A stretch of DNA of 64,000 nt from Gammaproteobacteria bacterium (GTDB lineage: Bacteria > Pseudomonadota > Gammaproteobacteria > Pseudomonadales > Azotimanducaceae), in the NCBI GenBank assembly GCA_007694905.1, contig REEU01000144.1, positions 1-64,000 on the forward strand, given 5' to 3'. The position numbers and the translations under genes were made by a program. The first letter of the stretch is position 1. Every line of letters begins with the position of its first letter. The notes under the pieces are model-generated. The model ran no database searches. It worked only from the letters and a program-made list of their open reading frames with translations, and was not told where the DNA came from. Shown piece after piece: positions 42,759-51,082 of this stretch.

Positions 42759-44189
42759 TCAATGATCGTCGCTGCGGGCCGTTTCCTGGCGAGGCTCGGT
42801 GTAATAGACGAATCGGTGACGATACTGCATGCCCTCGGTTGCGGCAGGTTGGTCGTCCACGAATCGGGGACGGAACCGGGCTGCACGTACGGAGCGCCGC
42901 AGGCGGAAGTCGAGCAGTCCTTCCGGTTCGGCGTCGGTGATGTCGAGATTCCGGAGTCGACCACGGTCCGTGACGTCGTACACCATGTCCACGAATCCTT
43001 CGTGGGTGCGGATGCCCTCGGTCCACGGTGGCGGATTCGGTGCCGGCGGAATCGGGAACACCAGGGCCGTGGGCGCTCCGAACAGCGCTTCGACCTGCTC
43101 CTCGGGTGCGCCTGAGCGGCGCAGCAGCTCCCGCGCCTGGCCATAGGTGGCCATGGCCTGATTCCATTTGTCGAACAGCAGGTACCAGTCTCCAAGTTCG
43201 ACGAGTGCTTCCACCTGTTCGTCGGTTTCGATGTCCGGGTGGTCGAGCTGCAATCTGACGCTGCGGACCAGGGCGCGCTCGCCGACGCCGTAGGGATTCA
43301 GGGTGTGGCGCTGCTGCATGTGCAGATCACGATCAGGGGGGGGGCCTCCGGAGGTGATCCGGAACGAGGGCTCCTCCCGTCGCGCCGCCGCAGCCGGTGG
43401 ATAGCGCTCCATGCGGTAGGTCTTGGCAAGGCGCTGCAGCGGCTCGACAAGACGAATGTCATCATTGCCGTAGTGTTTCTCGACGATCTCGACCGCGCGT
43501 TCGTAGAGCCCGCGCGCGCTCAGGATCGCGCCGGTCCGCTGATACCACTCCGCCATCCGGTAAAGGGCCGGCAGGATCTCAGGAGCATCCTCGCCAAGCT
43601 CGCGTTGCCTGACGTAGTACGAGTACTCCTGCAGCTGCGTGGCTTCCTGCCACTCGCTGCGCAGGGCGTGAAGTTCCGTGATGCGGTCCAGGTAGGTCAG
43701 CTGGCTCGAGTCATGCAGACCCTGGTTCATGCGATTCACGTATACGGCCTGACCGTAGTGTTCGAGCGCTTCCTGATAGTCGTCGAGACCACGGTAGCTC
43801 GCGCCAATGCCGGCGAGGGCGGTGACGTTGCGCTGGTCCCAGCGGCCATGTTGCTCGCGGACGAGATCGAGGGCCTGCTCCCAGGCGCTCAGCGCCTCCC
43901 GGTATTCGCCGGTTTCCTGTTTGATCCGGGCGAGCGCAAACAGCGCATCGATGCTGTTACCGCTGCCGCGAGCGTCTCCGAACAGCTCCAGCGCAAAGCG
44001 ATCGGGCCCCTCGGGCTCCCCATGTTCTCCGCTGCCCATGCCTTCCGGACCGGCGACTGGCGCGTAGGGGCCCGCTGCCGGTGGCTGGGACGGATCAGCA
44101 GCGTCACTGGTCTCAGCCAGGGCTGCGGGTACCAGCATCCCTTGTGCAAGGAGAAGGACGAGGGCGGGGCGAATTTGATGGCGTATCAT
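42759..44189 (-). CDS. Exported TPR protein with TonB-C-like C-terminal domain (first gene of the system)
   Basis: A 476-residue protein: signal peptide (1-25, AALAE end), acidic linker, TPR-type helices (about 75-330; ALFALARIKQETGEYREALS, ALEHYGQAVYVNRMNQG) and a C-terminal domain (about 395-460) with GFVDMVYDVTDRGRLRNLDI, then RSVRAARFRPRFVDD, which follows the TonB C-terminal fold (strand-strand-helix-strand, RFxP and a variable-side beta strand). GGAG lies seven bases before ATG 44189. In TonB/TolA such domains cross the periplasm and bind outer-membrane partners; here it may receive force from the channel at 32429. Divergent from tusA. Confidence 0.83.
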   Translation of the reverse strand: MIRHQIRPALVLLLAQGMLVPAALAETSDAADPSQPPAAGPYAPVAGPEGMGSGEHGEPEGPDRFALELFGDARGSGNSIDALFALARIKQETGEYREALSAWEQALDLVREQHGRWDQRNVTALAGIGASYRGLDDYQEALEHYGQAVYVNRMNQGLHDSSQLTYLDRITELHALRSEWQEATQLQEYSYYVRQRELGEDAPEILPALYRMAEWYQRTGAILSARGLYERAVEIVEKHYGNDDIRLVEPLQRLAKTYRMERYPPAAAARREEPSFRITSGGPPPDRDLHMQQRHTLNPYGVGERALVRSVRLQLDHPDIETDEQVEALVELGDWYLLFDKWNQAMATYGQARELLRRSGAPEEQVEALFGAPTALVFPIPPAPNPPPWTEGIRTHEGFVDMVYDVTDRGRLRNLDITDAEPEGLLDFRLRRSVRAARFRPRFVDDQPAATEGMQYRHRFVYYTEPRQETARSDDH

Positions 44190-44409
44190 CGGGCACTCCG
44201 GGAGAACCTGCTGGACTCCAACCCGTTATCTATACCAGGCGCAGTCCGGGTGACGAGCAACCCGGTGGCCTCCGGGTGCAAACCCGTTCGACCCCATTGA
44301 CGACTGCCGCTGTTGCGTTGTCAAGGGGCGTGCATGCGGACCACGCACTGGTCCGCTGGATTATTGGACAGGCGAACTTGAAAATGGTTGCGGTACCCCT
44401 GGAGTGACC
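44190..44409. promoter_or_regulatory. Divergent promoter region between the envelope system and tusA
   Basis: A 220-base spacer holds the 5' ends of both transcription units. I see no confident -35/-10 pairs or repeats; a regulator site is possible. The stretch around 44340-44395 is AT-richer than its surroundings. Confidence 0.45.
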
Positions 44410-44673
44410 ATGAACGATTCCTCAGAACCGGCATGGCGGCTCGAAGCCGACGATGCGCTCGATACCCGTGGCTTACGTTGCCCTGAGCCCCTGATGCTGC
44501 TGCGCAACCGTATGCGCACCCTGGCGCCCGGTACGCTGCTTTATGTCGTGGCCACGGACCCGGCGTCGGTGCGCGACTTCGAGCAGTACAGCCGCTTTCT
44601 CGGTCACGCCATCCGTGCGCGGGAAGAGGCGGCAGGCGAGTTTCGATTCCTGTTCTGCAAAGGACAGCGATGA
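44410..44673 (+). CDS. tusA: TusA-family sulfurtransferase
   Basis: An 87-residue two-layer sandwich protein with the sulfur-carrier motif LDTRGLRCPEPLMLLRNRM (Cys of CPxP at about 24). Family knowledge: relay of persulfide sulfur for tRNA thiolation or molybdenum cofactor, or as a general carrier. GGAG precedes ATG 44410, which decides against GTG 44404. The following gene begins one base after the stop, implying co-transcription. Confidence 0.9.
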   Translation: MNDSSEPAWRLEADDALDTRGLRCPEPLMLLRNRMRTLAPGTLLYVVATDPASVRDFEQYSRFLGHAIRAREEAAGEFRFLFCKGQR

Positions 44674-44674
44674 C

Positions 44675-45157
44675 ATGCGCGATCCTGTGATTCACTATTT
44701 CGCCTTCGGCAGCAACATGAATCCTGAGCGTGTGCGCGCCCGGGGATTGCGCTTCGAGGCGATCACCGGCGCGCGCCTGGAAGGTTTTGCCCTGGTGTTC
44801 GACAAGTCCGCAGCGGAGCATCCGGGCAGCGGTCATGCCAATATTGCCTGGGCTCAGAACGACGCGGTGGAGGGTGTGCTCTACCGGCTCGTGGGCGCCG
44901 AGCAGATTCTGCTCATGGATCCCTTCGAACAGACGCCCGTGAACTACAGCCGCGAGGTGGTGCGTGTGATGACGGCCGGCGGTAGCGAAGTGGCCTGGAC
45001 CTACATTGCCAATCCCGCCCGGCGGCGCCCGAACGGTCGCCCTGAACGCGCCTATCTGGCGCATCTGCTGGCCGGCAGGCCCTGGCTCAGTGACGCCTAC
45101 CACGCGCGGTTGGCTGCATGGCCGGTCGCCGATCCTGCCCCCGACGTCAGTGACTGA
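44675..45157 (+). CDS. Gamma-glutamylcyclotransferase-like protein
   Basis: A 160-residue protein with YFAFGSNMNPERVRARG (about 8-24), the glycine-rich FGSNM signature of the cyclotransferase fold, AWAQNDAVEGVLYRL and the downstream TYIANPARRRPNGRP strand. Family members release 5-oxoproline from gamma-glutamyl amines. The catalytic Glu likely lies in DAVEGVLY. It overlaps epmC by eight bases. Substrate unproven. Confidence 0.85.
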   Translation: MRDPVIHYFAFGSNMNPERVRARGLRFEAITGARLEGFALVFDKSAAEHPGSGHANIAWAQNDAVEGVLYRLVGAEQILLMDPFEQTPVNYSREVVRVMTAGGSEVAWTYIANPARRRPNGRPERAYLAHLLAGRPWLSDAYHARLAAWPVADPAPDVSD

Positions 45158-45656
45158 CCGCCACAGCGCAGATCTGGTCTGGCTGTTCGATGGTCTGTTC
45201 GAGCGGCGCTATTGCGTCTGTCTGCGCGGAGGCGCCGCGGAGCCGTTCTATGCGCCGGCGACCGAGCACGGACCTGCCGTGATTCACTTCCGTGCCGACT
45301 ACTTCTCCAGCGCCCTGCACGAAGTGGCGCACTGGTGCCTGGCGGGCGAGGCGCGACGGCGCCGTCCGGACTACGGGTACTGGTATGCCCCGGATGGTCG
45401 GGATGCCGCGGCTCAGGCTGCGTTCGAGACGGTGGAAGTGGCGCCCCAGGCGCTGGAGTGGCTGTTCGCCGACGCCGCAGGTCATCCGTTCCGGGCCAGC
45501 GTCGACAACCTCGAAGCCGGCAGCGCGACGCATCAGCGCTTCGCCGCCGCGCTGGAACGGGAACGTGCACGGCGCTTGCGGGTCGGCTTACCGCCCCGGG
45601 CGGCGGCTTTCCGGACTGCGCTGCTGGCCTTCTTCCGGGACGGTGGGCACCGATGA
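45150..45656 (+). CDS. epmC: Elongation factor P hydroxylase EpmC
   Basis: A 168-residue protein matching E. coli YfcM: FHEVAHWCLAG-like segment with HEVAHW (HExxH), DYGYWYAPDGRD, FETVEVAPQALEWLF and SVDNLE. Family knowledge: hydroxylates the beta-lysylated Lys of EF-P. GTG 45150 is chosen because the resulting N-terminus MTDRHSADLVWLFDGLFE aligns with that of YfcM. Overlaps the upstream gene by eight bases and its own stop region overlaps the next ATG. Confidence 0.93.
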   Translation: MTDRHSADLVWLFDGLFERRYCVCLRGGAAEPFYAPATEHGPAVIHFRADYFSSALHEVAHWCLAGEARRRRPDYGYWYAPDGRDAAAQAAFETVEVAPQALEWLFADAAGHPFRASVDNLEAGSATHQRFAAALERERARRLRVGLPPRAAAFRTALLAFFRDGGHR

Positions 45657-46066
45657 ATGCAGGACGAGTGGATGCGGTCGTTATCGGTGCCGGTGTCATT
45701 GGTCTGGCCTGCGGCCGGGCATTGGCGCGATCGGGGCGCGAGACCCTGGATCTGGCCGGTCGCGTTCGCTTCGGTCCGGACGTGGCTTGGATCGACCGCG
45801 AGGACTACGCCTTCGACGACAGCAATCGCGCGCACTTCGTCGCAGCCATCGAACGGTACTTTCCCGAGCTTGATCCGCAGCGCCTGCGTCCCGACCAGTG
45901 CGGTATTCGGGCCCGGCTCGGCGGGCCGGAGACGGCGTTTTCCGATTTCCGCATCGATGGTGGAGACATGCACGGGATGCCCGGCCTCGTCAATCTGTTG
46001 GGGATCGAGTCGCCCGGGTTGACGGCCTCTCTGGCCATTGCCGAGGCTGTCCTGGGGCGCTTGTGA
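45653..46066 (+). pseudogene. FAD-dependent oxidoreductase (LhgO/DAO type) with large in-frame internal deletion
   Basis: The 137-residue frame starts as a normal FAD Rossmann fold (VVIGAGVIGLACGRALARSG, about 9-28) and then continues directly as the C-terminal part: TLDLAGRVRFGPDVAWID, GIRARLGG and GLVNLLGIESPGLTASLA, which are signature C-terminal elements of L-2-hydroxyglutarate oxidase-like proteins. Normal relatives are about 370 residues. About 230 residues of FAD and substrate domain are missing between GRE and TLDL, with no stop. Catalysis is not expected. ATG 45653 overlaps epmC's end by four bases. Confidence 0.8.
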
Positions 46067-46075
46067 AGGCGCCCG

Positions 46076-47197
46076 TCAGGCCACGGGGTAGAGGACGCGG
46101 TCGTCGTAGCCAGTAAAGATGGGCAGGTAGCCGGCGAGTTCCCGATCCAGATCCGGATCGCCGCTGTCGACCTGCAGCGGTCGGCCGTCGAGGGCAGCGA
46201 GCTTGCTGCGGGTGGCGATCACCATCAGCCGCTCCCGCCCGGCTCTGCGCACAAGTTCCGGGCCGATCTGCTGGTTGCCGCGACCCAGCAGATGGCCCTG
46301 GCCGCCGATGAACGTGATCAGGATCCAGACGGTTGCGTCTTGCGTCTGCGCGAGCAGTCCGCGCGCATCCAGGTCCTGAGCAATGCAGGCGCCGCCCTTT
46401 ATCAGGTCGACGCCGAGCAGGGTGTTCGGCAGGTTCATATGGGCCATGACGGCGGCTGTGGTACTGCCTGGTCCGATCACCCATAGATCACTTGCCGGTG
46501 CGGTGGTGATGAGTTCGGCGATCCAGGCCGCCACCTCCTCGAGCACCAGCGGTTCGGACTCGCGCCCACCGATCTTCGTCTGCTGGACCCAGCGCGGCTC
46601 GGCCGGCACCTGAAGTTCGCCGAACCAGCGGCTGTTGACGCGTCCGGCACGCAGCTCGGCCTCGTCGATGTCGCGGACCTCACCGGTTTCCAGACCGACG
46701 AGTTCACCGTCAAGCAGCTGTCTGATCACGGCAGCGGCGGCCTCGGGCGTCACGGCATAGACGCCCGAGTGCATCTTCACGCCCGCGGGGATGCCGAGTA
46801 CCGGCCGCGGCGCGGCCAGTGCGCTGCAGACGTCGCGGGCGGTACCGTCTCCGCCAACGAAGAGCAGCAGATCGACCTCCGCTTCGGCCAGGGCCTTAAC
46901 GGCCGCACGGGTATCCTCGGCGCGGGTTGCAGATGCTCTCGGGGCTCCCAGGACTTCCGGCTCGAAGCCCGCGGCTCGGACCGCATCTGCGCCCATGGCG
47001 CCGTCCCACGTGAGTATGGACAGGTCTTCGCGGCGATCGATCAGCGCTGCCAGCGTGCGGCGGGCCCGCTCTCCGGCACGGGCATCCGCACCCCGACGCT
47101 GGGCTTCGGCGATTACCTCGGCCCCGTCGCTACCCTTCATCGCAGTGGGCCCGCCGATTCCGGCCAGGGGATTGACCACGATTCCCAGTCGCAACAT
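46076..47197 (-). CDS. ATP-NAD kinase family protein
   Basis: A 373-residue protein. Start LGIVVNPLAGIGGP, then FVGGDGTARDVCSAL (about 118-132, the GGDGT signature of NAD kinase/diacylglycerol kinase folds), PVLGIPAGVKMHSGV and ATVWILITFIGGQGHLLGRG later match the AcoX-like branch of this family. The reaction is likely phosphorylation of NAD or a related substrate, not proven. Start overlaps the stop of the next gene by one base (TGATG). Confidence 0.85.
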   Translation of the reverse strand: MLRLGIVVNPLAGIGGPTAMKGSDGAEVIAEAQRRGADARAGERARRTLAALIDRREDLSILTWDGAMGADAVRAAGFEPEVLGAPRASATRAEDTRAAVKALAEAEVDLLLFVGGDGTARDVCSALAAPRPVLGIPAGVKMHSGVYAVTPEAAAAVIRQLLDGELVGLETGEVRDIDEAELRAGRVNSRWFGELQVPAEPRWVQQTKIGGRESEPLVLEEVAAWIAELITTAPASDLWVIGPGSTTAAVMAHMNLPNTLLGVDLIKGGACIAQDLDARGLLAQTQDATVWILITFIGGQGHLLGRGNQQIGPELVRRAGRERLMVIATRSKLAALDGRPLQVDSGDPDLDRELAGYLPIFTGYDDRVLYPVA

Positions 47198-47697
47198 CAG
47201 CCCCGGGCCCGCTCGAGTACGTCCAGCACCACGGCGCGGATCCGCTCGCTTGACTGGCTGCCAAGGGCCAGCCGCAGACGGTTGATGTGGCTGCGCTGGT
47301 TCAACAGTACCGAACTCGGCACGTCGTTGCCGAAGCCCTCGCGGACCCGTTCCCGCATGCGATTCGGAATGCCATTGCCGAAGTCGTCAGTCTCGAAGGG
47401 CGTCACCTGTCCAGCCACTGCGGACAGCAGGCTGAACATGCGACCGCCGAGTACGGCCTGATCGACTGCTTCCTGGCGGATCGTATCCTCGAAGCGGATG
47501 TAGCCCTCTTCGGCAAGCCAGAGGATGGCGCCGAGGCAGGACATATGGCGCGCGGTATGCAGGCCGTACTCATCCGGTTCGTCCGGCCCGGAGATGTCCT
47601 CGACAAACAGCGTCGATTTGCGCGGAAACGTCAGATAGAGCTGATTCAGGACCAGCGCGATGTCCTTGCAGAAGTCGTCGATGTGCAAATCGGACAC
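47197..47697 (-). CDS. Conserved hypothetical protein (166 aa)
   Basis: A 166-residue helical protein, no signal or membrane segment. Features: DFCKDIALVLNQLYLTFPRK, HTARHMSCLGAILWLAEEGY (helix with a possible winged-helix turn), RFEDTIRQEAVDQAVLGGRM and a C-terminal helix RIRAVVLDVLERARG. GTG 47697 is selected for a GGAG six bases upstream. Overlaps the kinase-like gene by one base, so they are translated together. I do not recognise the family. Confidence 0.72.
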   Translation of the reverse strand: MSDLHIDDFCKDIALVLNQLYLTFPRKSTLFVEDISGPDEPDEYGLHTARHMSCLGAILWLAEEGYIRFEDTIRQEAVDQAVLGGRMFSLLSAVAGQVTPFETDDFGNGIPNRMRERVREGFGNDVPSSVLLNQRSHINRLRLALGSQSSERIRAVVLDVLERARG

Positions 47698-47734
47698 GAA
47701 TCGCTCCGTCGTGGCGCTGGGGCCACGGGTCGCT

Positions 47735-48949
47735 TCACTGCTGGTAATGCTCCAGGAAGTGTCCGAGCCGGGTGACCGCATGGCGGAGGTCATCAGGACG
47801 CGGCAGGAACACCATGCGGAAGTGGTCAGGCTCAGGCCAGTTGAAGCCGGTTCCCTGCACCATCAGGATCTTCTCCTGCAGCAGCAGGTCAAGGACGAAC
47901 TGCTCGTCGTCACGAATCGGGTAGACCTTGGGGTCGAGGCGCGGAAAGAGATACAGCGCGCCTCTCGGCTTGACGCAACTCACGCCCGGAATCTGATTCA
48001 GCAGCGACCACGCCAGATCGCGCTGATCGTGCAGAACGCCGCCTGGGCAAACCAGGTCCTGAATGCTCTGATAGCCGCCCAGAGCAGTTTGCACCGCGAA
48101 CTGGGTAGGGACGTTCGCGCACAGGCGCATGGACGCGAGGATCTCGAGACCTTCCAGGTAGTCCCGGGCCCGCAATCTGGCACCGGAGACGATCAGCCAG
48201 CCGGTGCGGAAACCGGCCGCCCGATAATTCTTGGACAGGCCACCGAACGTGAGCGTCAGCAGATCCTCGGACAGGGATGCCAGTGGCACGTGGGTGGCGC
48301 CGTCGTAGAGAATTTTGTCGTAGATCTCGTCGGCGAACAGCACCAGCTCATGCTCGCGGGCGATTTCGATCACGCCCTCGAGCACCTGACGCGAATAGAC
48401 CGCCCCGGTGGGGTTGTTGGGGTTGATGATCACCAGCGCCCGGGTGCGAGGCGTGATAAGGCTGCGGATGTTATCGAGGTCCGGGAACCAGTCGGACTGT
48501 TCGTCGCAGCGGTAATGCACCGGTCGACCGCCGGCCAGCGTCACCGCCGCGGTCCACAGGGGATAGTCCGGCGCGGGAATCAGCACCTCGTCACCGTTGT
48601 TGAGCAGACCCTGGGTCGCGAGCCCGATCAGTTCGCTGACGCCGTTACCGATGAAGACATCCTCGATCTCGACGCCCCTAATGCCGATCTGCTGGGTGTA
48701 CTGCATGACGGCCTTGCGCGCTGAGAACAGGCCCTTGGATTCGCAGTAGCCCTGCGCCTGGGGCAGGTTGCGGATCACGTCCTGGATCAGTTCGTCCGGG
48801 GCTTCGAAGCCGAACGGGGCTGGATTGCCGATGTTGAATTTAAGGATCCGGTGCCCTTCCTCTTCGAGCCGCCGCGCCTCCCGCAGGATGGGTCCACGAA
48901 TCTCGTAGCAGACGGAATCCAGCTTGTGGGATTTGAGGATTTCACGCAT
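47735..48949 (-). CDS. alaA: Alanine/aromatic aminotransferase, AlaA type
   Basis: A 404-residue class I PLP-dependent aminotransferase. KFNIGNPAPFGFEAP at the start, VSELIGLATQGLL and INPNNPTGAVY in the middle, and GGLSKNYRAAGFRTGW with the PLP-binding Lys are hallmarks of AlaA. Family knowledge: alanine synthesis from pyruvate and glutamate. ATG 48949 has a GAGG-like site. Transcribed away from msrB with a 106-base spacer. Confidence 0.93.
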   Translation of the reverse strand: MREILKSHKLDSVCYEIRGPILREARRLEEEGHRILKFNIGNPAPFGFEAPDELIQDVIRNLPQAQGYCESKGLFSARKAVMQYTQQIGIRGVEIEDVFIGNGVSELIGLATQGLLNNGDEVLIPAPDYPLWTAAVTLAGGRPVHYRCDEQSDWFPDLDNIRSLITPRTRALVIINPNNPTGAVYSRQVLEGVIEIAREHELVLFADEIYDKILYDGATHVPLASLSEDLLTLTFGGLSKNYRAAGFRTGWLIVSGARLRARDYLEGLEILASMRLCANVPTQFAVQTALGGYQSIQDLVCPGGVLHDQRDLAWSLLNQIPGVSCVKPRGALYLFPRLDPKVYPIRDDEQFVLDLLLQEKILMVQGTGFNWPEPDHFRMVFLPRPDDLRHAVTRLGHFLEHYQQ

Positions 48950-49055
48950 GGCTCGGTCCCGAGAGGGGCACCGCGTCGAGACCGTCGCCGGACGGTGCTA
49001 GAATTTCGGGTCCCCGAGGTCGAAATGGCCGGGAATCATAGCAGGAGCGCCGAAC

Positions 49056-49466
49056 ATGAGTAAGGTCGAAAAGAGCGAGAGCGAATGGCAGGCCGAACTG
49101 GCTCCCGAGGAGTATGAAGTCGCCCGCTGCGGGGGTACCGAGCGCGCATTCACCGGACGTTACTGGGACACGAAGACCCCGGGGACGTATCACTGCGTGT
49201 GCTGTGGCGCCGCGCTGTTCGACTCCTCGACGAAGTACGACTCAGGATCCGGCTGGCCGAGCTTCTGGGCGCCGATTGCCGCCGAGGCGGTGGCGGAGAA
49301 AGAGGATCGCTCGTTGTTCATGCGCCGCACCGAGGTGCTGTGCGCAAAGTGTGATGCCCATCTCGGGCATGTTTTCCCGGATGGACCCAAGCCAACCGGG
49401 TTGCGCTACTGCATGAATTCGGCATCGCTCAGGCTCGCGGCGCGGGAGAACGAGAAGTCGGCCTGA
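49056..49466 (+). CDS. msrB: Peptide methionine (R)-S-oxide reductase MsrB
   Basis: A 136-residue Msr[21 protein letters not shown] carries the first Zn Cys pair, [13 protein letters not shown] the second, and [10 protein letters not shown] the catalytic Cys with its RYC-x-NSASL context. The Zn-bound SelR fold reduces methionine-R-sulfoxide in proteins. GGAG precedes the ATG. Confidence 0.95.
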   Translation: MSKVEKSESEWQAELAPEEYEVARCGGTERAFTGRYWDTKTPGTYHCVCCGAALFDSSTKYDSGSGWPSFWAPIAAEAVAEKEDRSLFMRRTEVLCAKCDAHLGHVFPDGPKPTGLRYCMNSASLRLAARENEKSA

Positions 49467-49495
49467 CCGCAGCGCGGGAGGTCTGGGGCAGGGCA

Positions 49496-51082
49496 TCAGA
49501 ACGCGGCGGCGTGCCCCTCCTTGCGATGATCGGAGCCAGCGCACCATGCGCCATCCCCCAGCCGTTGGATGATCTGGGCGCCGCCGAATACGTGTTCCAT
49601 GGATTCCCGCTCTACGGTGTGGCCGCGACCAGCGAGGTCAGCCGCCACGCCCGGATCGAAGCCTGATTCAAGTGCCAGCGTGCCGTCCTCGCGTACGTGC
49701 CAGCGTGGTGCGTCGGACGCCGCCTGAGGGTTCTGGCCGCGCAGGACGATGCGCTCGAGCATCTGCAGGTGCCCCTGATGCTGCATGTGGCCGCCCATGA
49801 CGCCGAAGGCCAGCAGTGCTTTGCCGCCGCGGGTGGCGAAGCCGGGAATGATGGTGTGGAAGGGGCGCTTGCCTGGACCGACCCGGTTCGGGTGTCCGGG
49901 TTCGAGAGAAAATCCCTCGCCGCGGTTCTGGAGTGCGATGCCCGTGTCGGGCACCAGTACGCCGGAACCGAAGCCGCGGTAATTGGACTGAATGAAGGAG
50001 ACGGCCATGCCGTCTGCATCGGCGCAGCACAGATAGACCGTGTCCGGCGAGGTGGGCATCTGCAGGGGTCGCTGATCCGCCCGGTCCAGGCGGATCCCCG
50101 CCGCCAGACGGTCGAGGCGCTCCGCTGCGAGCAGCTCCCGCGGATCGCGCAGGAGGTGCTCGGGATCGGCGACGAAGCTGAACGCGTCGCGGATCCCGAT
50201 CCGGCTGGCCTCGATCTGGAGGTGGACTGCATCGGCACTGTCGAGGGCAAACCGGCCGCTGTCGAGCCGTTCCAGCACGGCAGCGGCGATCAGGGCGCCG
50301 AGTCCCTGCCCGTTGGGGGGTAACTCATGTAACCGGGCGCCGGCGAAGTCCACTGCGAGGGGTTCCACCCAAAGCGGCGCGTGGCTGGCCATGTCCTCGC
50401 TGCTCAACGCTCCGCCATGGGCTTGTGCCGCGGCTGCAATGCGTTGCGCGAGGTCGCCTCGGTAGTAGGATTCGCCGCGGTCGGCGGCGATCTGCGCCAG
50501 CGTCGTGGCGAGCCCGCGGGGAACGAATCGTTCTCCGGCGGCGGGTGCCCGGCCCTGCGGACAGAAGTGGTCCACGAAGTCGGGGAACGTTGCGTAGAGT
50601 CTCGGTACAAGGCCCCAGTAGAACGCCGTCTTGGGCCCGACGTGAAAGCCGTCGTGGGCATAGCTCAGTGCATCCTCGAACAGCTGCGCGAACGGCAGCC
50701 GCCCGAATCGTTCCGAAAGCGCGCTCCATACTGAGACCGCGCCAGGTACCGTGACGGCGTCGCCGCCGCGGCTCGGCATAGTCTTGCGGCCGTCGAAACG
50801 CTCCGGTAGCCACGCCCTGGGCGCAGCCCCGGAACCGTTGATTCCGTGCAGAGCGCTGCCATCCCACACCTGGGCGAATGCATCGCCACCGAGACCGTTG
50901 TTGTTCGGCTCCACCACTGCCAGCGTGATCGCCGTGGCGAGCGCAGCATCCACTGCATTGCCGCCGGCGCGCAGCGCACGGATGCCGGACTGCACCGCCA
51001 GGGGCTGGGATGTGGCAACTGCGTTGCGCCCGATGACTGGGCTGCGTTCGGATGCGTAGGGCTGACTCGGATCGATGCTCAT
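49496..51082 (-). CDS. Gamma-glutamyltransferase family protein
   Basis: A 528-residue Ntn-hydrolase of the gamma-glutamyltransferase family without a signal peptide. NGLGGDAFAQVW, RGGDAVTVPGAVSVW and the small-subunit start PDTVYLCCADADGMAVSFIQ with nucleophile Thr are visible, then NRGEGFSLEPGHPN and AFGVMGGHMQHQGHLQ. The Cys pair in YLCCAD is unusual. Cytoplasmic relatives (YwrD or HpxW type) act on oxamate or other amides, so the substrate may not be glutathione. Its start overlaps the SDR stop by four bases (ATGA). Confidence 0.85.
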   Translation of the reverse strand: MSIDPSQPYASERSPVIGRNAVATSQPLAVQSGIRALRAGGNAVDAALATAITLAVVEPNNNGLGGDAFAQVWDGSALHGINGSGAAPRAWLPERFDGRKTMPSRGGDAVTVPGAVSVWSALSERFGRLPFAQLFEDALSYAHDGFHVGPKTAFYWGLVPRLYATFPDFVDHFCPQGRAPAAGERFVPRGLATTLAQIAADRGESYYRGDLAQRIAAAAQAHGGALSSEDMASHAPLWVEPLAVDFAGARLHELPPNGQGLGALIAAAVLERLDSGRFALDSADAVHLQIEASRIGIRDAFSFVADPEHLLRDPRELLAAERLDRLAAGIRLDRADQRPLQMPTSPDTVYLCCADADGMAVSFIQSNYRGFGSGVLVPDTGIALQNRGEGFSLEPGHPNRVGPGKRPFHTIIPGFATRGGKALLAFGVMGGHMQHQGHLQMLERIVLRGQNPQAASDAPRWHVREDGTLALESGFDPGVAADLAGRGHTVERESMEHVFGGAQIIQRLGDGAWCAGSDHRKEGHAAAF

